From the IMG/VR virus record IMGVR_UViG_3300050821_003741, positions 1 to 45,361 of that record: a stretch of DNA of 45,361 bases. One strand, given 5' to 3'. A program made the translations under genes and the position numbers. Within the stretch, counting starts at the first letter, position 1; every line of letters starts with the position of its first letter. Below the pieces are notes generated by a model, which ran no database searches, was not told where the DNA came from, and worked only from the letters and a program-made list of their open reading frames with translations. Below, piece after piece: positions 1 through 6,213 of this stretch. Source of the DNA: a virus.

Positions 1-85
1 GGCGCGGCCCAGGTATTCGGCGAGGCCCAGGTATCCGGCGCGGCCCAGGTATTCGGCGAGGCCCAGGTATCCGGCGCGGCCCAGG
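1..85 (+). repeat. 85-bp terminal direct overlap (left copy)
   Basis: Bases 1-85 are identical to bases 45277-45361 by direct comparison, and the reading frame of the hexapeptide gene is preserved when the copies are merged. This is expected for a circular assembly or a circularly permuted phage genome. Because both ends sit in an 18-bp repeat array, the exact join and repeat number are uncertain. Confidence 0.85.
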
Positions 86-228
86 TATTCGGCGCGGCCC
101 AGGTATTCGGAAAGGCCTGGGTATCCGGCGCGGCCTGTGTATCCGGCGCGGCCCAGGTATCCGGCGAGGCCCAGGTATCCCGCGCGGCCCAGGTATCCGG
201 CGCGGCCCGGGTATCCGGCGCGGCCAGC
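1..228 (+). repeat. 18-bp tandem repeat array encoding hexapeptides (left end)
   Basis: Twelve full 18-bp units plus one partial unit, each a variant of GTATCCGGCGCGGCCCAG. Variation is mostly TCC/TTC (Ser/Phe) and GCG/GAG (Ala/Glu). Third-codon positions barely vary, so the units are recent duplicates rather than old protein repeats held by selection. The array continues at 45235-45361. Copy number could be collapsed or wrong, because repeat units are nearly identical over read-length scales. Confidence 0.9.
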
Positions 229-480
229 CTTAAAAAAACAAACGAATATCTAATGATAGGTCCCATCGGTTCGCGGAACGCCATTATGACTGCTTGGGTT
301 GAAAAAAAGGAAATTATGATTTCGACTGGATGCTTTCTCAGCACCATAGAAAAATTTGAAAAGCAGGTCCACTGCGTTCATGCGGGGAAGGATATCGAAA
401 AAGACTATCTCTCTGCACTTTCGTTTGTCCGCGTGAAATTTAAACGCGATGCTGTTGTCTCGCGAGGGGGGAGACGATGA
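1..480 (+). CDS. Hexapeptide-repeat beta-helix protein, C-terminal part (continues from 45073)
   Basis: This is the 3' part of a gene whose 5' part lies at 45073-45361. When the 85-bp terminal overlap is merged, the two parts are in one frame and give about 227 residues. Codons 1-76 hold V-[SF]-G-[AEK]-A-x hexapeptides (VSGAAQ, VFGEAQ and similar), the signature of a left-handed parallel beta-helix. About 15 units, or five helix turns, are present after merging. The tail from about codon 84 (start 'MIGPIGSRN', then 'CGF'-like and 'DYLSALSFVRVKF' elements) resembles the conserved C-terminal domain that caps similar phage proteins, from memory of the family. Nothing catalytic is visible. A structural or surface role is inference. 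The ATG at 253 is internal, not the start. Confidence 0.8.
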   Translation, partial: GAAQVFGEAQVSGAAQVFGEAQVSGAAQVFGAAQVFGKAWVSGAACVSGAAQVSGEAQVSRAAQVSGAARVSGAASLKKTNEYLMIGPIGSRNAIMTAWVEKKEIMISTGCFLSTIEKFEKQVHCVHAGKDIEKDYLSALSFVRVKFKRDAVVSRGGRR

Positions 481-617
481 TTATTTATTGGCTGGAAGAA
501 ACACAAAACGGCATGGCGTTGAAAACCGATATCATCAACGAAGGGGAGAATGTGCGATTCATTAAAGAGGCGGGGTTAGCCGAGGCGTTTATGCTTTACG
601 GATTGCAGGGATTCTAG
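477..617 (+). CDS. Small hypothetical protein (46 aa)
   Basis: The ATG overlaps the upstream stop (ATGA at 477-480) and a GGGGGGAGACG ribosome site precedes it. The product begins MIIYWLEETQNG and ends with an EAFMLYGLQGF tail. It has no recognisable motif and no membrane segment. The gene is abutted by the next gene at 618, so it belongs to the same early transcription unit. Function unknown. Confidence 0.6.
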   Translation: MIIYWLEETQNGMALKTDIINEGENVRFIKEAGLAEAFMLYGLQGF

Positions 618-800
618 ATGGAGAAAAGGCCGGAGGCGATTATTAAAATGATGTGTACGAAATGCGCCCGGACGCATTTCCAGGCATGGGTTTGTGGTTT
701 CTGTGGCGCAAATCTCGGGTGGCGGATCCCGGCAGACGATGGGAAGTGGGAAAGGTTTTGTCGGTGGTGTGGAAAATCTTTTCAGGAAGAAAAGGATTAA
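618..800 (+). CDS. Zinc-ribbon small protein (60 aa)
   Basis: Two pairs of cysteines are visible in each half: CTKC near residues 13-16, CGFC near 27-30 and CRWC near 48-51. This is a zinc-ribbon or treble-clef arrangement. The start directly follows the TAG of the upstream gene. Such small zinc proteins are common in phage early regions, where they may contact nucleic acid or host proteins. No specific partner can be named. Confidence 0.65.
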   Translation: MEKRPEAIIKMMCTKCARTHFQAWVCGFCGANLGWRIPADDGKWERFCRWCGKSFQEEKD

Positions 801-1195
801 ATTTACCGGCGTCCAACGATTTTTGGTTTTCGGTGATTCAGAACGTTCGGAGAAACAGGCTTCCCTAACGAACGTTTCCCGCGTTACCGAATGCGCTGGC
901 AAACAATACCGGCGCTAAAGCGGGGAAAGCTGGGCCAATACCCCAATACTTTCTCCGCCGATTTTAAGACCCCGCGCCTGTGATATCCAGGAGTCTTTGC
1001 GGCCCGAATTGCGGGATAGGACGCCGCCCCCGAGTGGAAGGGCGTAAACGCGCCACGAGAACGCCAGGAGGTAGAAGGCGGTATGATGTTTGGAAGGGGG
1101 CCACATGAACCCAACTAAACTAAGTTTACCGGACCACAGATCAGGCGTGACAGCCCGGAGAGACGGGCAAAATTTAAGAAGGGGGTGCCTTAGAA
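801..1195. other. 395-bp stretch without a convincing gene; contains inverted repeats
   Basis: No frame here has a start with a ribosome site and codon use like its neighbours. Inverted repeats are visible: AACGTTCG (842-849) with CGAACGTT (869-876); GCGCTGG (893-899) with CCGGCGC (909-915); and a GCCCG/CGGGC hairpin just before the gene at 1196. The stretch is the longest apparently non-coding gap in an otherwise packed genome, so a structured RNA, an operator region or decayed coding sequence are all possible. Confidence 0.5.
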
Positions 1196-1372
1196 ATGGC
1201 AAAGCGACCTTGTAAGTGTGGGCGTGAATGGACCCCATGGTGGGTATCGCGTTTTGGATATACCCATATTTGTCCGGGTTGTAAAAAAAGAACGAAGGAT
1301 TGCACATGTCAGAATATCGGGAACGCTATCTCCGGGTCATCCGGGAAGATCGACGCCAAAAAATCCGGGTGA
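1196..1372 (+). CDS. Small zinc-ribbon protein (58 aa)
   Basis: Begins MAKRPCKCGREWTPWW and carries CxC (residues 6-8), CPGC (26-29) and CTC (36-38), a plausible zinc ribbon. A purine-rich AAGAAGGGGG ribosome site lies upstream of the ATG. Its 3' end overlaps the DUF1064-type gene by about 67 bases in another frame. That overlap is long, so the C-terminal 20 residues may be unselected. Moderate confidence. Confidence 0.45.
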   Translation: MAKRPCKCGREWTPWWVSRFGYTHICPGCKKRTKDCTCQNIGNAISGSSGKIDAKKSG

Positions 1373-1692
1373 AGGGAACCCAAACACAGCGGTATGGGGA
1401 CCGGACGTATCATTCAAAGGCCGAGGCGCGGTATGCTCAGGAGTTGGATTTCCAAATAAAAGCCGGGGAAATTTCGTCCTGGGAGCCTCAGTATAAAGTA
1501 AGCCTGGACGTGAACGGCCAGCACATCGCCAACTATTTCGTGGATTTTAAGGTGGTGATGCCGGACGGGGGGATCGAATTGCATGAGGTGAAGGGGTTTG
1601 CGACGGAAATATTTCGACTGAAACGGCTTCTCTTGGAGGCGACGGTGTTGCATGATCATCCTGAAATTAAATACGTGGTGGTGCGCGTATGA
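1306..1692 (+). CDS. DUF1064-type phage endonuclease-like protein
   Basis: The product (128 aa) has a YHSKAEARYAQELD segment near residues 38-51, followed by 'AGEISSWEPQ' and 'NYFVDFKVVMPDGGIELHEVKG'. This pattern fits the DUF1064 family of phage proteins, which resemble PD-(D/E)XK nucleases: D in 'VDFKV', then E and K in 'HEVKG'. A Holliday-junction or other DNA-processing role is known only by analogy. I chose ATG 1306 because GAAGGA lies at suitable spacing; an in-frame TTG at 1300 is less likely. Confidence 0.75.
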   Translation: MSEYRERYLRVIREDRRQKIRVKGTQTQRYGDRTYHSKAEARYAQELDFQIKAGEISSWEPQYKVSLDVNGQHIANYFVDFKVVMPDGGIELHEVKGFATEIFRLKRLLLEATVLHDHPEIKYVVVRV

Positions 1693-1734
1693 AAAAACGT
1701 CCAAGTGATGTAAAAAAGGAAAAAGGAGCGTATA

Positions 1735-2223
1735 ATGGGAATGGCAAAATGCCGGGGGTGTGGAAAGGCAATCTTGTGGGCGACGGATCCGATTGCGGGA
1801 ACGAATATCCCATTGGATACGACGCCGCCCGTGTATGAAGTGACGCAGACGCAGGAGAATGAATTCGCGCTAGCGCGGGCGAACCAAAAATTTAATACGG
1901 ACCAGGCGATGTATTTCGTGAGCCATTTTGCGACGTGTCCGCAGGCGAATCATTTTTCACGGCATCAGCGGGCGATGCCCGAGAAGGATTTGAAAGCGGA
2001 GGCGTCCGGGGAAAACGCGGGGCGGATTTCGTCTGACGCGCAATTGTTGCTGATGTGGCCGGTGGGTGCGTTGGGGTTTTTCGGCGCGTTGTTGTCCGGG
2101 ATGTTCTGGCCCATAGGGATTCTCTTTGTGGCCTATCTGGTGATGTTGTGGCGATACGTCAGAAGAGAAAATAAAAGAAAAGGGAGGGGTGTAAAAAATG
2201 ATCGGAACTTTGAAGTGGTATAA
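1735..2223 (+). CDS. Membrane-anchored zinc-finger protein (162 aa)
   Basis: The N-terminus has a CRGCGK knuckle (residues 6-11) and a later HFATCPQANHFSRH segment (64-77), which together could bind zinc. Two hydrophobic helices lie near residues 103-121 and 122-142 (VGALGFFGALLSGM and PIGILFVAYLVMLW), followed by a basic tail. AAAAAGGAG precedes the ATG. Its end overlaps the cold-shock gene by 26 bases. It is probably a small membrane protein with a cytoplasmic zinc domain; its function is unknown. Confidence 0.7.
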   Translation: MGMAKCRGCGKAILWATDPIAGTNIPLDTTPPVYEVTQTQENEFALARANQKFNTDQAMYFVSHFATCPQANHFSRHQRAMPEKDLKAEASGENAGRISSDAQLLLMWPVGALGFFGALLSGMFWPIGILFVAYLVMLWRYVRRENKRKGRGVKNDRNFEVV

Positions 2224-2410
2224 TCGGGTCAAGGGGTACGGATTCATCACGTCGGAAGGGCGCGATATTTTCTTCCATCATAGCGCAATCCTCTTGGATC
2301 GAAATGGTAAGGAACATTTGGAGGGGGAGGAAGGAAAACGGCTGGAGTTCCAAGAGGTGCGTGGAGAGCGCGGGGCTAAGGCGATCAATATTAAGCCGAT
2401 AGAGGGTTGA
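2198..2410 (+). CDS. Cold-shock domain protein (CspA-like)
   Basis: The 70 residues show the cold-shock fold motifs: GTLKWYNRVKGYGFI at the start (RNP-1 region, KGYGFI) and DIFFHHSA (RNP-2). Family members bind single-stranded DNA or RNA and melt secondary structure. The start follows a GGGAGGGG site and overlaps the preceding gene. It is the last gene before a strong terminator. In this genome, rich in structured leaders, it could act as an RNA chaperone, which is inference. Confidence 0.9.
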   Translation: MIGTLKWYNRVKGYGFITSEGRDIFFHHSAILLDRNGKEHLEGEEGKRLEFQEVRGERGAKAINIKPIEG

Positions 2411-2475
2411 CCAAAAAAGCAATACATGCTTTAATAGAGGGGTGACGGCGACCCAAATTTCATTCTACCCAATCG

Positions 2476-2517
2476 TCCCGTCCTGGGGACTCTCGGCCCC
2501 GGGGCGGGATTTTTTTT
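2476..2517 (+). terminator. Rho-independent terminator after the early region
   Basis: A 13-bp stem pairs 2476-2488 with 2497-2509. Two positions are G-U pairs and the loop is 8 nt. Eight T follow. It closes the transcription unit that ends with the cold-shock gene and separates early from late genes. Confidence 0.9.
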
Positions 2518-2778
2518 GTGTTGACGGCGACGGAAGAAACAGAAACTGATTACGGACCCCCGCTCAAACACCCGCTGTGTGGGTGTTGTCGGGGGCGCGT
2601 TAACATCGATAAAATTCCAGGGGAGCCTTATTTTTTGCGCGGGGAATGGATAACGCCCGTGGTGGTCCAGGTGGTGTGGAATTGCCGATGCCGGGCGTTA
2701 CGCGATCTGTACCCGTGTCATTTATGTACGCGATGCCCGAATTGTTGCCGATGCGATGAAGTCTCTCTGGAGGAGTGA
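2518..2778 (+). CDS. Cysteine-rich zinc-binding protein (about 86 aa)
   Basis: The frame is rich in cysteine: CGCC near residue 22, then CRC, CHLC, CPNCCRC towards the end. Two zinc sites are plausible. The start is uncertain because only GTG 2518 and TTG 2521 lie near the 5' end, immediately after the terminator, with no clear ribosome site. The 3' end overlaps the ParB-like gene, as expected for a real gene of this operon. Function unknown. Confidence 0.55.
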   Translation: MLTATEETETDYGPPLKHPLCGCCRGRVNIDKIPGEPYFLRGEWITPVVVQVVWNCRCRALRDLYPCHLCTRCPNCCRCDEVSLEE

Positions 2779-3419
2779 TGGTCGTTAGGGAGTCGGAAGA
2801 AATGGACGTGGATTTTTCAAAGATCAATCCCGCGCCCTATAACCCACGGAAGGGGTTGCGGCCGGGCGATGCGGCCTATGAATCGATCAAGAAGAGCATC
2901 AATACGTTCGGGTTGGTGGATCCGCTGGTGTGGAATAAGCGCACAGGACATTTGGTGGGGGGGCATCAGCGGTTTACGGTGCTGAAAGCGATGGGGCATA
3001 AGAAGACGCGGGTAAGGGTAGTGGACCTCCCACCCGCCAAAGAAAAGGCGCTCAATTTGGCCCTCAATAAGATCGGGGGCGCGTGGGATAAAAAGAAGCT
3101 GGGGAACCTCTTGGAAGAAATGGACGACGCGGATATTGATTTATCGGTGACGGGATTTGACGGCGATGAACTTGAGGAATTGTTGGGGAAAGATGGCGTA
3201 GAGGTGGAGGGGAAGGTTAAATTCTCCGAAGAGTTGGGGGAAGCCAATAACTATATTGTGTTGGTTTTTAAGAACGAAACGGACTTTCTGCAGGCGGAAA
3301 CGCTCTTTGAATTGGACGGTGTGTATAGTCGACGGCGGAACGGCAAGCCCTGGGCCAAAGGGATCGGGCGCGTGTTGCCAGGGCCGGAAGCGATAGAGAA
3401 AATTAAGGCATCACGGTGA
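2778..3419 (+). CDS. ParB-like nuclease-domain protein
   Basis: An N-terminal ParB/Srx-type domain is clear: INPAPYNPRKGL, then SINTFGLVDPLVWNKRTGHLVGGHQRF. The GGHQRF motif replaces the GERR box of ParB. The family is common beside phage terminase or base-modification genes, often fused to a methyltransferase, but here no methylase domain follows. The remaining half is acidic and helical. It is followed by the glycosyltransferase with a GTGA overlap. ATG 2802 has a better-spaced GGGAG site and may be the true start; 2778 is chosen for the stop-start overlap. Confidence 0.75.
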   Translation: MVVRESEEMDVDFSKINPAPYNPRKGLRPGDAAYESIKKSINTFGLVDPLVWNKRTGHLVGGHQRFTVLKAMGHKKTRVRVVDLPPAKEKALNLALNKIGGAWDKKKLGNLLEEMDDADIDLSVTGFDGDELEELLGKDGVEVEGKVKFSEELGEANNYIVLVFKNETDFLQAETLFELDGVYSRRRNGKPWAKGIGRVLPGPEAIEKIKASR

Positions 3420-4195
3420 AAGCGGCGGACGAGATACGTGTGTTCAGCCCCAGTTATCAGCGCGGGCGGTCGTTGGTGGATACGGCGGTTTACCTGCCGT
3501 GGGTGACCATGGTGGTACATGAATTCGAGGCGGCGGCGTACCGAAAGTCCGGGCATAAGGTGGTGGCCTGCCCGGACAACTTGCGTGGGAATATCGCCAG
3601 GGTGCGTAATTGGATTTTGGAGAAGAACCAGGATTGCCGCGGCATCGTAATGATCGACGATGATTGTACTGGGGTGTTTCACTGGGAAAATCAGCGGTCC
3701 CGGAAGTTGGACGCGGGAGAAGTCGAGGAGTTGCTAGAGAAGGGTTTCGCCATGGCGGAGCAGTGGGGAGCACATCTGTGGGGGATGGGAATGGTCTTTG
3801 ATAAGGGGGCCTACCGGGAGAATACACCTTTTTGCACGGTGCGGCCCGTTCTCGGGAGCTTTTGCGGGGTCCGCCCGGGCGACGGGTTGCGGTATGATGA
3901 GACGTTCCGGCTGAAAGAGGATTTTGATTTCTACCTGCAGTCGCTCCAAAAGCATCGCGTGGTCTTTCGATTCAACGCCTACCAATACCTGGTAAAGCAC
4001 AATAAGCAGACCGGGGGGTGCGCGGGGTATCGAACGGTGCGGGAAGAAAAGGCACAATTTTCGCTTCTCCAGGAGAAATGGGGATCCGAGATCGTAAGGG
4101 TGGATACGGGCGAAAGCAAGGCCATGGTGCGGGGCGATAAGGAAAAAACCTTCGATCCGAACCCATGGATCGTGGCGCCTATTCCGGGGGTTTGA
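3416..4195 (+). CDS. Glycosyltransferase-like protein (TET-associated GT type)
   Basis: Begins at GTG 3416, overlapping the previous stop. Motifs of a GT-A fold are visible: IRVFSPSYQRG at the start, VVHEFEAAAY, NIARVRNWIL, and IVMIDDDCTGVF near residues 78-89 with a DDD metal/sugar-nucleotide motif, then LKEDFDFYLQ. This matches my memory of TET-associated glycosyltransferases, which decorate modified bases in phage DNA. No TET/JBP oxygenase is visible here, so the acceptor is unknown. Its neighbours, a ParB-like protein and an Nmad1-like protein, fit a base-modification context. That link is inference. Confidence 0.7.
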   Translation: MKAADEIRVFSPSYQRGRSLVDTAVYLPWVTMVVHEFEAAAYRKSGHKVVACPDNLRGNIARVRNWILEKNQDCRGIVMIDDDCTGVFHWENQRSRKLDAGEVEELLEKGFAMAEQWGAHLWGMGMVFDKGAYRENTPFCTVRPVLGSFCGVRPGDGLRYDETFRLKEDFDFYLQSLQKHRVVFRFNAYQYLVKHNKQTGGCAGYRTVREEKAQFSLLQEKWGSEIVRVDTGESKAMVRGDKEKTFDPNPWIVAPIPGV

Positions 4196-4699
4196 ATGGA
4201 AGGTTCTGCCTGGACCTCGGAGACGTTGAAAGAATATCTTGATCGGGCTCATATGGATTTGCGCCAAGAAATAAACCAACGCTTTGCCGATCTAGATAGG
4301 GGGGTAAAACTGGCTTTCGAGGCGCAGAAACTTTGGGTTGACCAATCATTCGAGGCGGCGGACAGGGCGATTCTTAAGGCGGAGGTGGCCGCTGAAAAGC
4401 GGTTTGATAGCATCAACGAATTCCGGGCGGTGTTGGGGGATCAGCAGAAGAATTTCATGCCCCGGAGTGAGGTCTTTGTCATTGAGAAAGCGGGAGCGGA
4501 AAAGCTTGAATCGTTGCGGATTCAAGCGGAAATTACGCATCAGTCCATTTTTGAAAAGATCGAAACATTGTCGGTGATGATAAAAGCGGCCCAGGCGGGA
4601 AAAAAGGGGTTGGGGGATGGGATGACGTTGGTTGTGGCGGGGGTGGGGGTTGTAATATCCATCGGCACTTTTTTAATGCTGATGTGGCGCGGAAAATGA
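4196..4699 (+). CDS. Coiled-coil protein with C-terminal membrane anchor
   Basis: 167 aa. A long helical region of alternating charge includes 'EAADRAILKAEVAAEKRFDS' and 'INEFRAVLGDQQ', followed by one hydrophobic helix near residues 143-163 (TLVVAGVGVVISIGTFLMLM) and a short basic end. Tail-anchored coiled-coil proteins with an 'INEFR..L.DQ' segment are frequent in tailed phages and of unknown function. The ATG directly follows the upstream stop. Confidence 0.7.
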   Translation: MEGSAWTSETLKEYLDRAHMDLRQEINQRFADLDRGVKLAFEAQKLWVDQSFEAADRAILKAEVAAEKRFDSINEFRAVLGDQQKNFMPRSEVFVIEKAGAEKLESLRIQAEITHQSIFEKIETLSVMIKAAQAGKKGLGDGMTLVVAGVGVVISIGTFLMLMWRGK

Positions 4700-5013
4700 A
4701 AAGTCCTATTAAAGCCTGGCGGGAGCGGCGGCAGGCCCGGCGTCGGGCGATGTTTCAAAAGGCGTTCAACGATCCAAATTCCTTGGTCCGGGGGGTGGTA
4801 TATGAATACGCCAATCACATGGCCCGGGGGATCGTCATGCGGTGGTTTGATGATCGGCGGATCCGGCGGTGCGCCTGTTGTGTCAGCACGGACCAGTTAA
4901 TCAAGCGGGAGTTGGGTAAACCGCCCAAGGTTCGGGTGGTGTTCTTATGTCCGGCGCATAAAGATACACCTCTCCCGGAGCCAGGGAGTCAAAATGGGGA
5001 ACGTTCCACGTGA
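4696..5013 (+). CDS. Hypothetical basic protein with CxxC
   Basis: 105 aa from ATG 4696, which overlaps the upstream stop (ATGA). The N-terminus is strongly basic (RERRQARRRAMF). The centre has CACC and a later LCPAH, a possible zinc site. Its stop codon lies inside the parS-like palindrome at 5002-5017. No family recognised. Confidence 0.6.
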   Translation: MKSPIKAWRERRQARRRAMFQKAFNDPNSLVRGVVYEYANHMARGIVMRWFDDRRIRRCACCVSTDQLIKRELGKPPKVRVVFLCPAHKDTPLPEPGSQNGERST

Positions 5014-5017
5014 AACA
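5002..5017. promoter_or_regulatory. parS: parS-like ParB-binding site
   Basis: The bases CGTTCCACGTGAAACA match the bacterial parS consensus TGTTNCACGTGAAACA except at the first position. A half-site GTGAAACA recurs at 5023-5030. The palindrome overlaps a stop codon and precedes the next ribosome site. ParB-family proteins are encoded at 2778 and 39686. Binding is not shown. Confidence 0.5.
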
Positions 5018-5050
5018 TGACGGTGAAACAATAAATCAAAAGGGGGCGAT

Positions 5051-5500
5051 ATGAATAAAAAGGATTTTGAAAGTGTTGTGGTCTCTGCATTGGATCGGAT
5101 TGGAAAACTGTTGACACAGAAAGGGATTGAATATTCCAGGCGTGACGACGTGTTCCATGCTTTTCGGAGAGCGGCGTTGACGCTGGAGGGGCTACCCGAA
5201 GAGGCGTTGCTGGGTTTTGCGGAAAAACATCGGGTATCGATTGGGGATATGGTGCGAGATATCGCCTGGGGCGGCCCCGTGTTGGTGGAGCGAATGACCG
5301 AAAAAATTGAGGATTTGGTGGCCTACCTGATTCTCTTGGAAGGGATGATCTTGGAGCGCAACCAGCGAGTGATAGGCGGTAAGGTGATGAAGGGGGAGGA
5401 AGGCCTGGTAGTAGGGGTGAATGTGGCCGCGACTCGTCATGTGGGGTTGAAAGCGCCAAAAAGCGCGGTGATTAAGAAATATCACCCGGTTAAAATATAG
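5051..5500 (+). CDS. Nmad1/DUF1599-like helical protein
   Basis: 149 aa with the pattern 'LLTQKGIEYSRRDDVFHAFRRAA', 'AEKHRVSIGDMV' and 'EKIEDLVAYLILLEGMI'. This resembles phage proteins of the Nmad1/DUF1599 (nucleotide modification associated, MazG-like) group, where acidic and histidine residues of the helices bind metal and nucleotide. The tail after residue 110 is variable. GGGGGCG precedes the ATG. A role in nucleotide or base-modification chemistry is inference supported by the nearby glycosyltransferase. Confidence 0.6.
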   Translation: MNKKDFESVVVSALDRIGKLLTQKGIEYSRRDDVFHAFRRAALTLEGLPEEALLGFAEKHRVSIGDMVRDIAWGGPVLVERMTEKIEDLVAYLILLEGMILERNQRVIGGKVMKGEEGLVVGVNVAATRHVGLKAPKSAVIKKYHPVKI

Positions 5501-5516
5501 CGGGTCGGAGGGTGTG

Positions 5517-5630
5517 ATGGGTCGTTGGGACGGGCGGTATGATGAGTTGATCGGGCGGATTATCATGGTTATAGTCCTGGTGGGCGTGGCCCTCTTTATC
5601 TTTGGATTCTTCCGGTGGGAGTTGGAATAA
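5517..5630 (+). CDS. Small single-span membrane protein (37 aa)
   Basis: MGRWDGRYDELIGRIIM is followed by a hydrophobic helix (VIVLVGVALFIFGFF) and ends RWELE. A GGAGGGTG ribosome site precedes the ATG. The stop overlaps the next start (TAATG). Too short for a family call. Confidence 0.6.
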   Translation: MGRWDGRYDELIGRIIMVIVLVGVALFIFGFFRWELE

Positions 5631-5791
5631 TGTTGCCGCGTTACGATAATGGCTCAGGGGATTTAGTGAACCTCCCTGCCTGCCCGGAATGCGGGGATAA
5701 TGAAGAGGTGGGGACGGATTTTGAGTGGTTGTGGTGCTGTAAATGCGGGAAGCGATGGCGTTCGATGCCAGAGGAATGGATGGAATTATGA
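5630..5791 (+). CDS. Zinc-ribbon small protein (53 aa)
   Basis: CPEC at residues 18-21 and CCKC at 36-39 form a zinc ribbon, with a WRSMPEEW segment after it. Start and stop both overlap neighbours (TAATG at 5' and ATGA at 3'), typical of translational coupling. It sits directly before the small terminase and may be an accessory of packaging, but only position supports that. Confidence 0.65.
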   Translation: MLPRYDNGSGDLVNLPACPECGDNEEVGTDFEWLWCCKCGKRWRSMPEEWMEL

Positions 5792-6213
5792 AATATAACA
5801 AGGAAATGGTGGGGAAGGTGGTAGAGCAGTTGGCGGCGGGGATGAGCCGACTGGATACCTGTAAAATCCTCCAGATCAACTCAGATACCTTCTACCAGTG
5901 GATGAAGAAACCCGACTTTGCCGATACCGTCATTGCGGCGGAGTTTAAGACCAAGCAACGGTGCATCGTTCGGATCCAAAAGGCCACGGGGCGGGATTGG
6001 AAAGCGGCCGCGTGGTGGCTGGAAAGGAAGTTTTATGATGAGTTCGGGCGCAAGGAACGGCACGAGGTAAGCGGCCCTGGTGGTCGGTCTGTGCAGTTAA
6101 ACGGGCATGGGGCGGTGCGCGTGGAAGCCCTCAAGAACCTGGACCTAGAAACCCTGCGTAAATTGGCGGCGCGGTTTGGGAAAAGCGCGGATGAACCCTC
6201 CAAGCCTGCTTGA
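5788..6213 (+). CDS. Terminase small subunit
   Basis: 141 aa from ATG 5788, with GAGGAA upstream. The N-terminal half forms a helix-turn-helix: 'EQLAAGMSRLDTCKILQINSD' then 'TFYQWMKKPDF'. A helical oligomerisation region ('AAWWLERKFYDEFGRKERHE') follows. Small terminases recognise the packaging site on concatemeric DNA and load the large subunit. It lies directly upstream of that gene and overlaps it by 23 bases. An earlier in-frame start at 5743 is less likely because it would overlap the zinc-ribbon gene. Confidence 0.8.
   Translation: MKYNKEMVGKVVEQLAAGMSRLDTCKILQINSDTFYQWMKKPDFADTVIAAEFKTKQRCIVRIQKATGRDWKAAAWWLERKFYDEFGRKERHEVSGPGGRSVQLNGHGAVRVEALKNLDLETLRKLAARFGKSADEPSKPA

Noticed and set aside
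1-228. CRISPR-like array
   Set aside because: The 18-bp units are directly tandem with no spacers and encode in-frame hexapeptides.
253-480. Independent 75-codon gene starting at ATG 253
   Set aside because: The frame is open upstream through the repeats and continuous with the gene beginning at 45073, so ATG 253 is internal.
1105-1215. 36-codon frame after GGAAGGGGG
   Set aside because: Ribosome site is fair, but the product has no pattern and it overlaps the better-supported zinc-ribbon start at 1196.
1689-1840. Small frame starting in ATGA overlap with the DUF1064-type gene
   Set aside because: Overlaps the membrane zinc-finger gene in another frame, has no ribosome site and no motif.
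2520-2555. TTGACG promoter after the terminator
   Set aside because: No -10 box at proper spacing (15-19 bases); weak support only.
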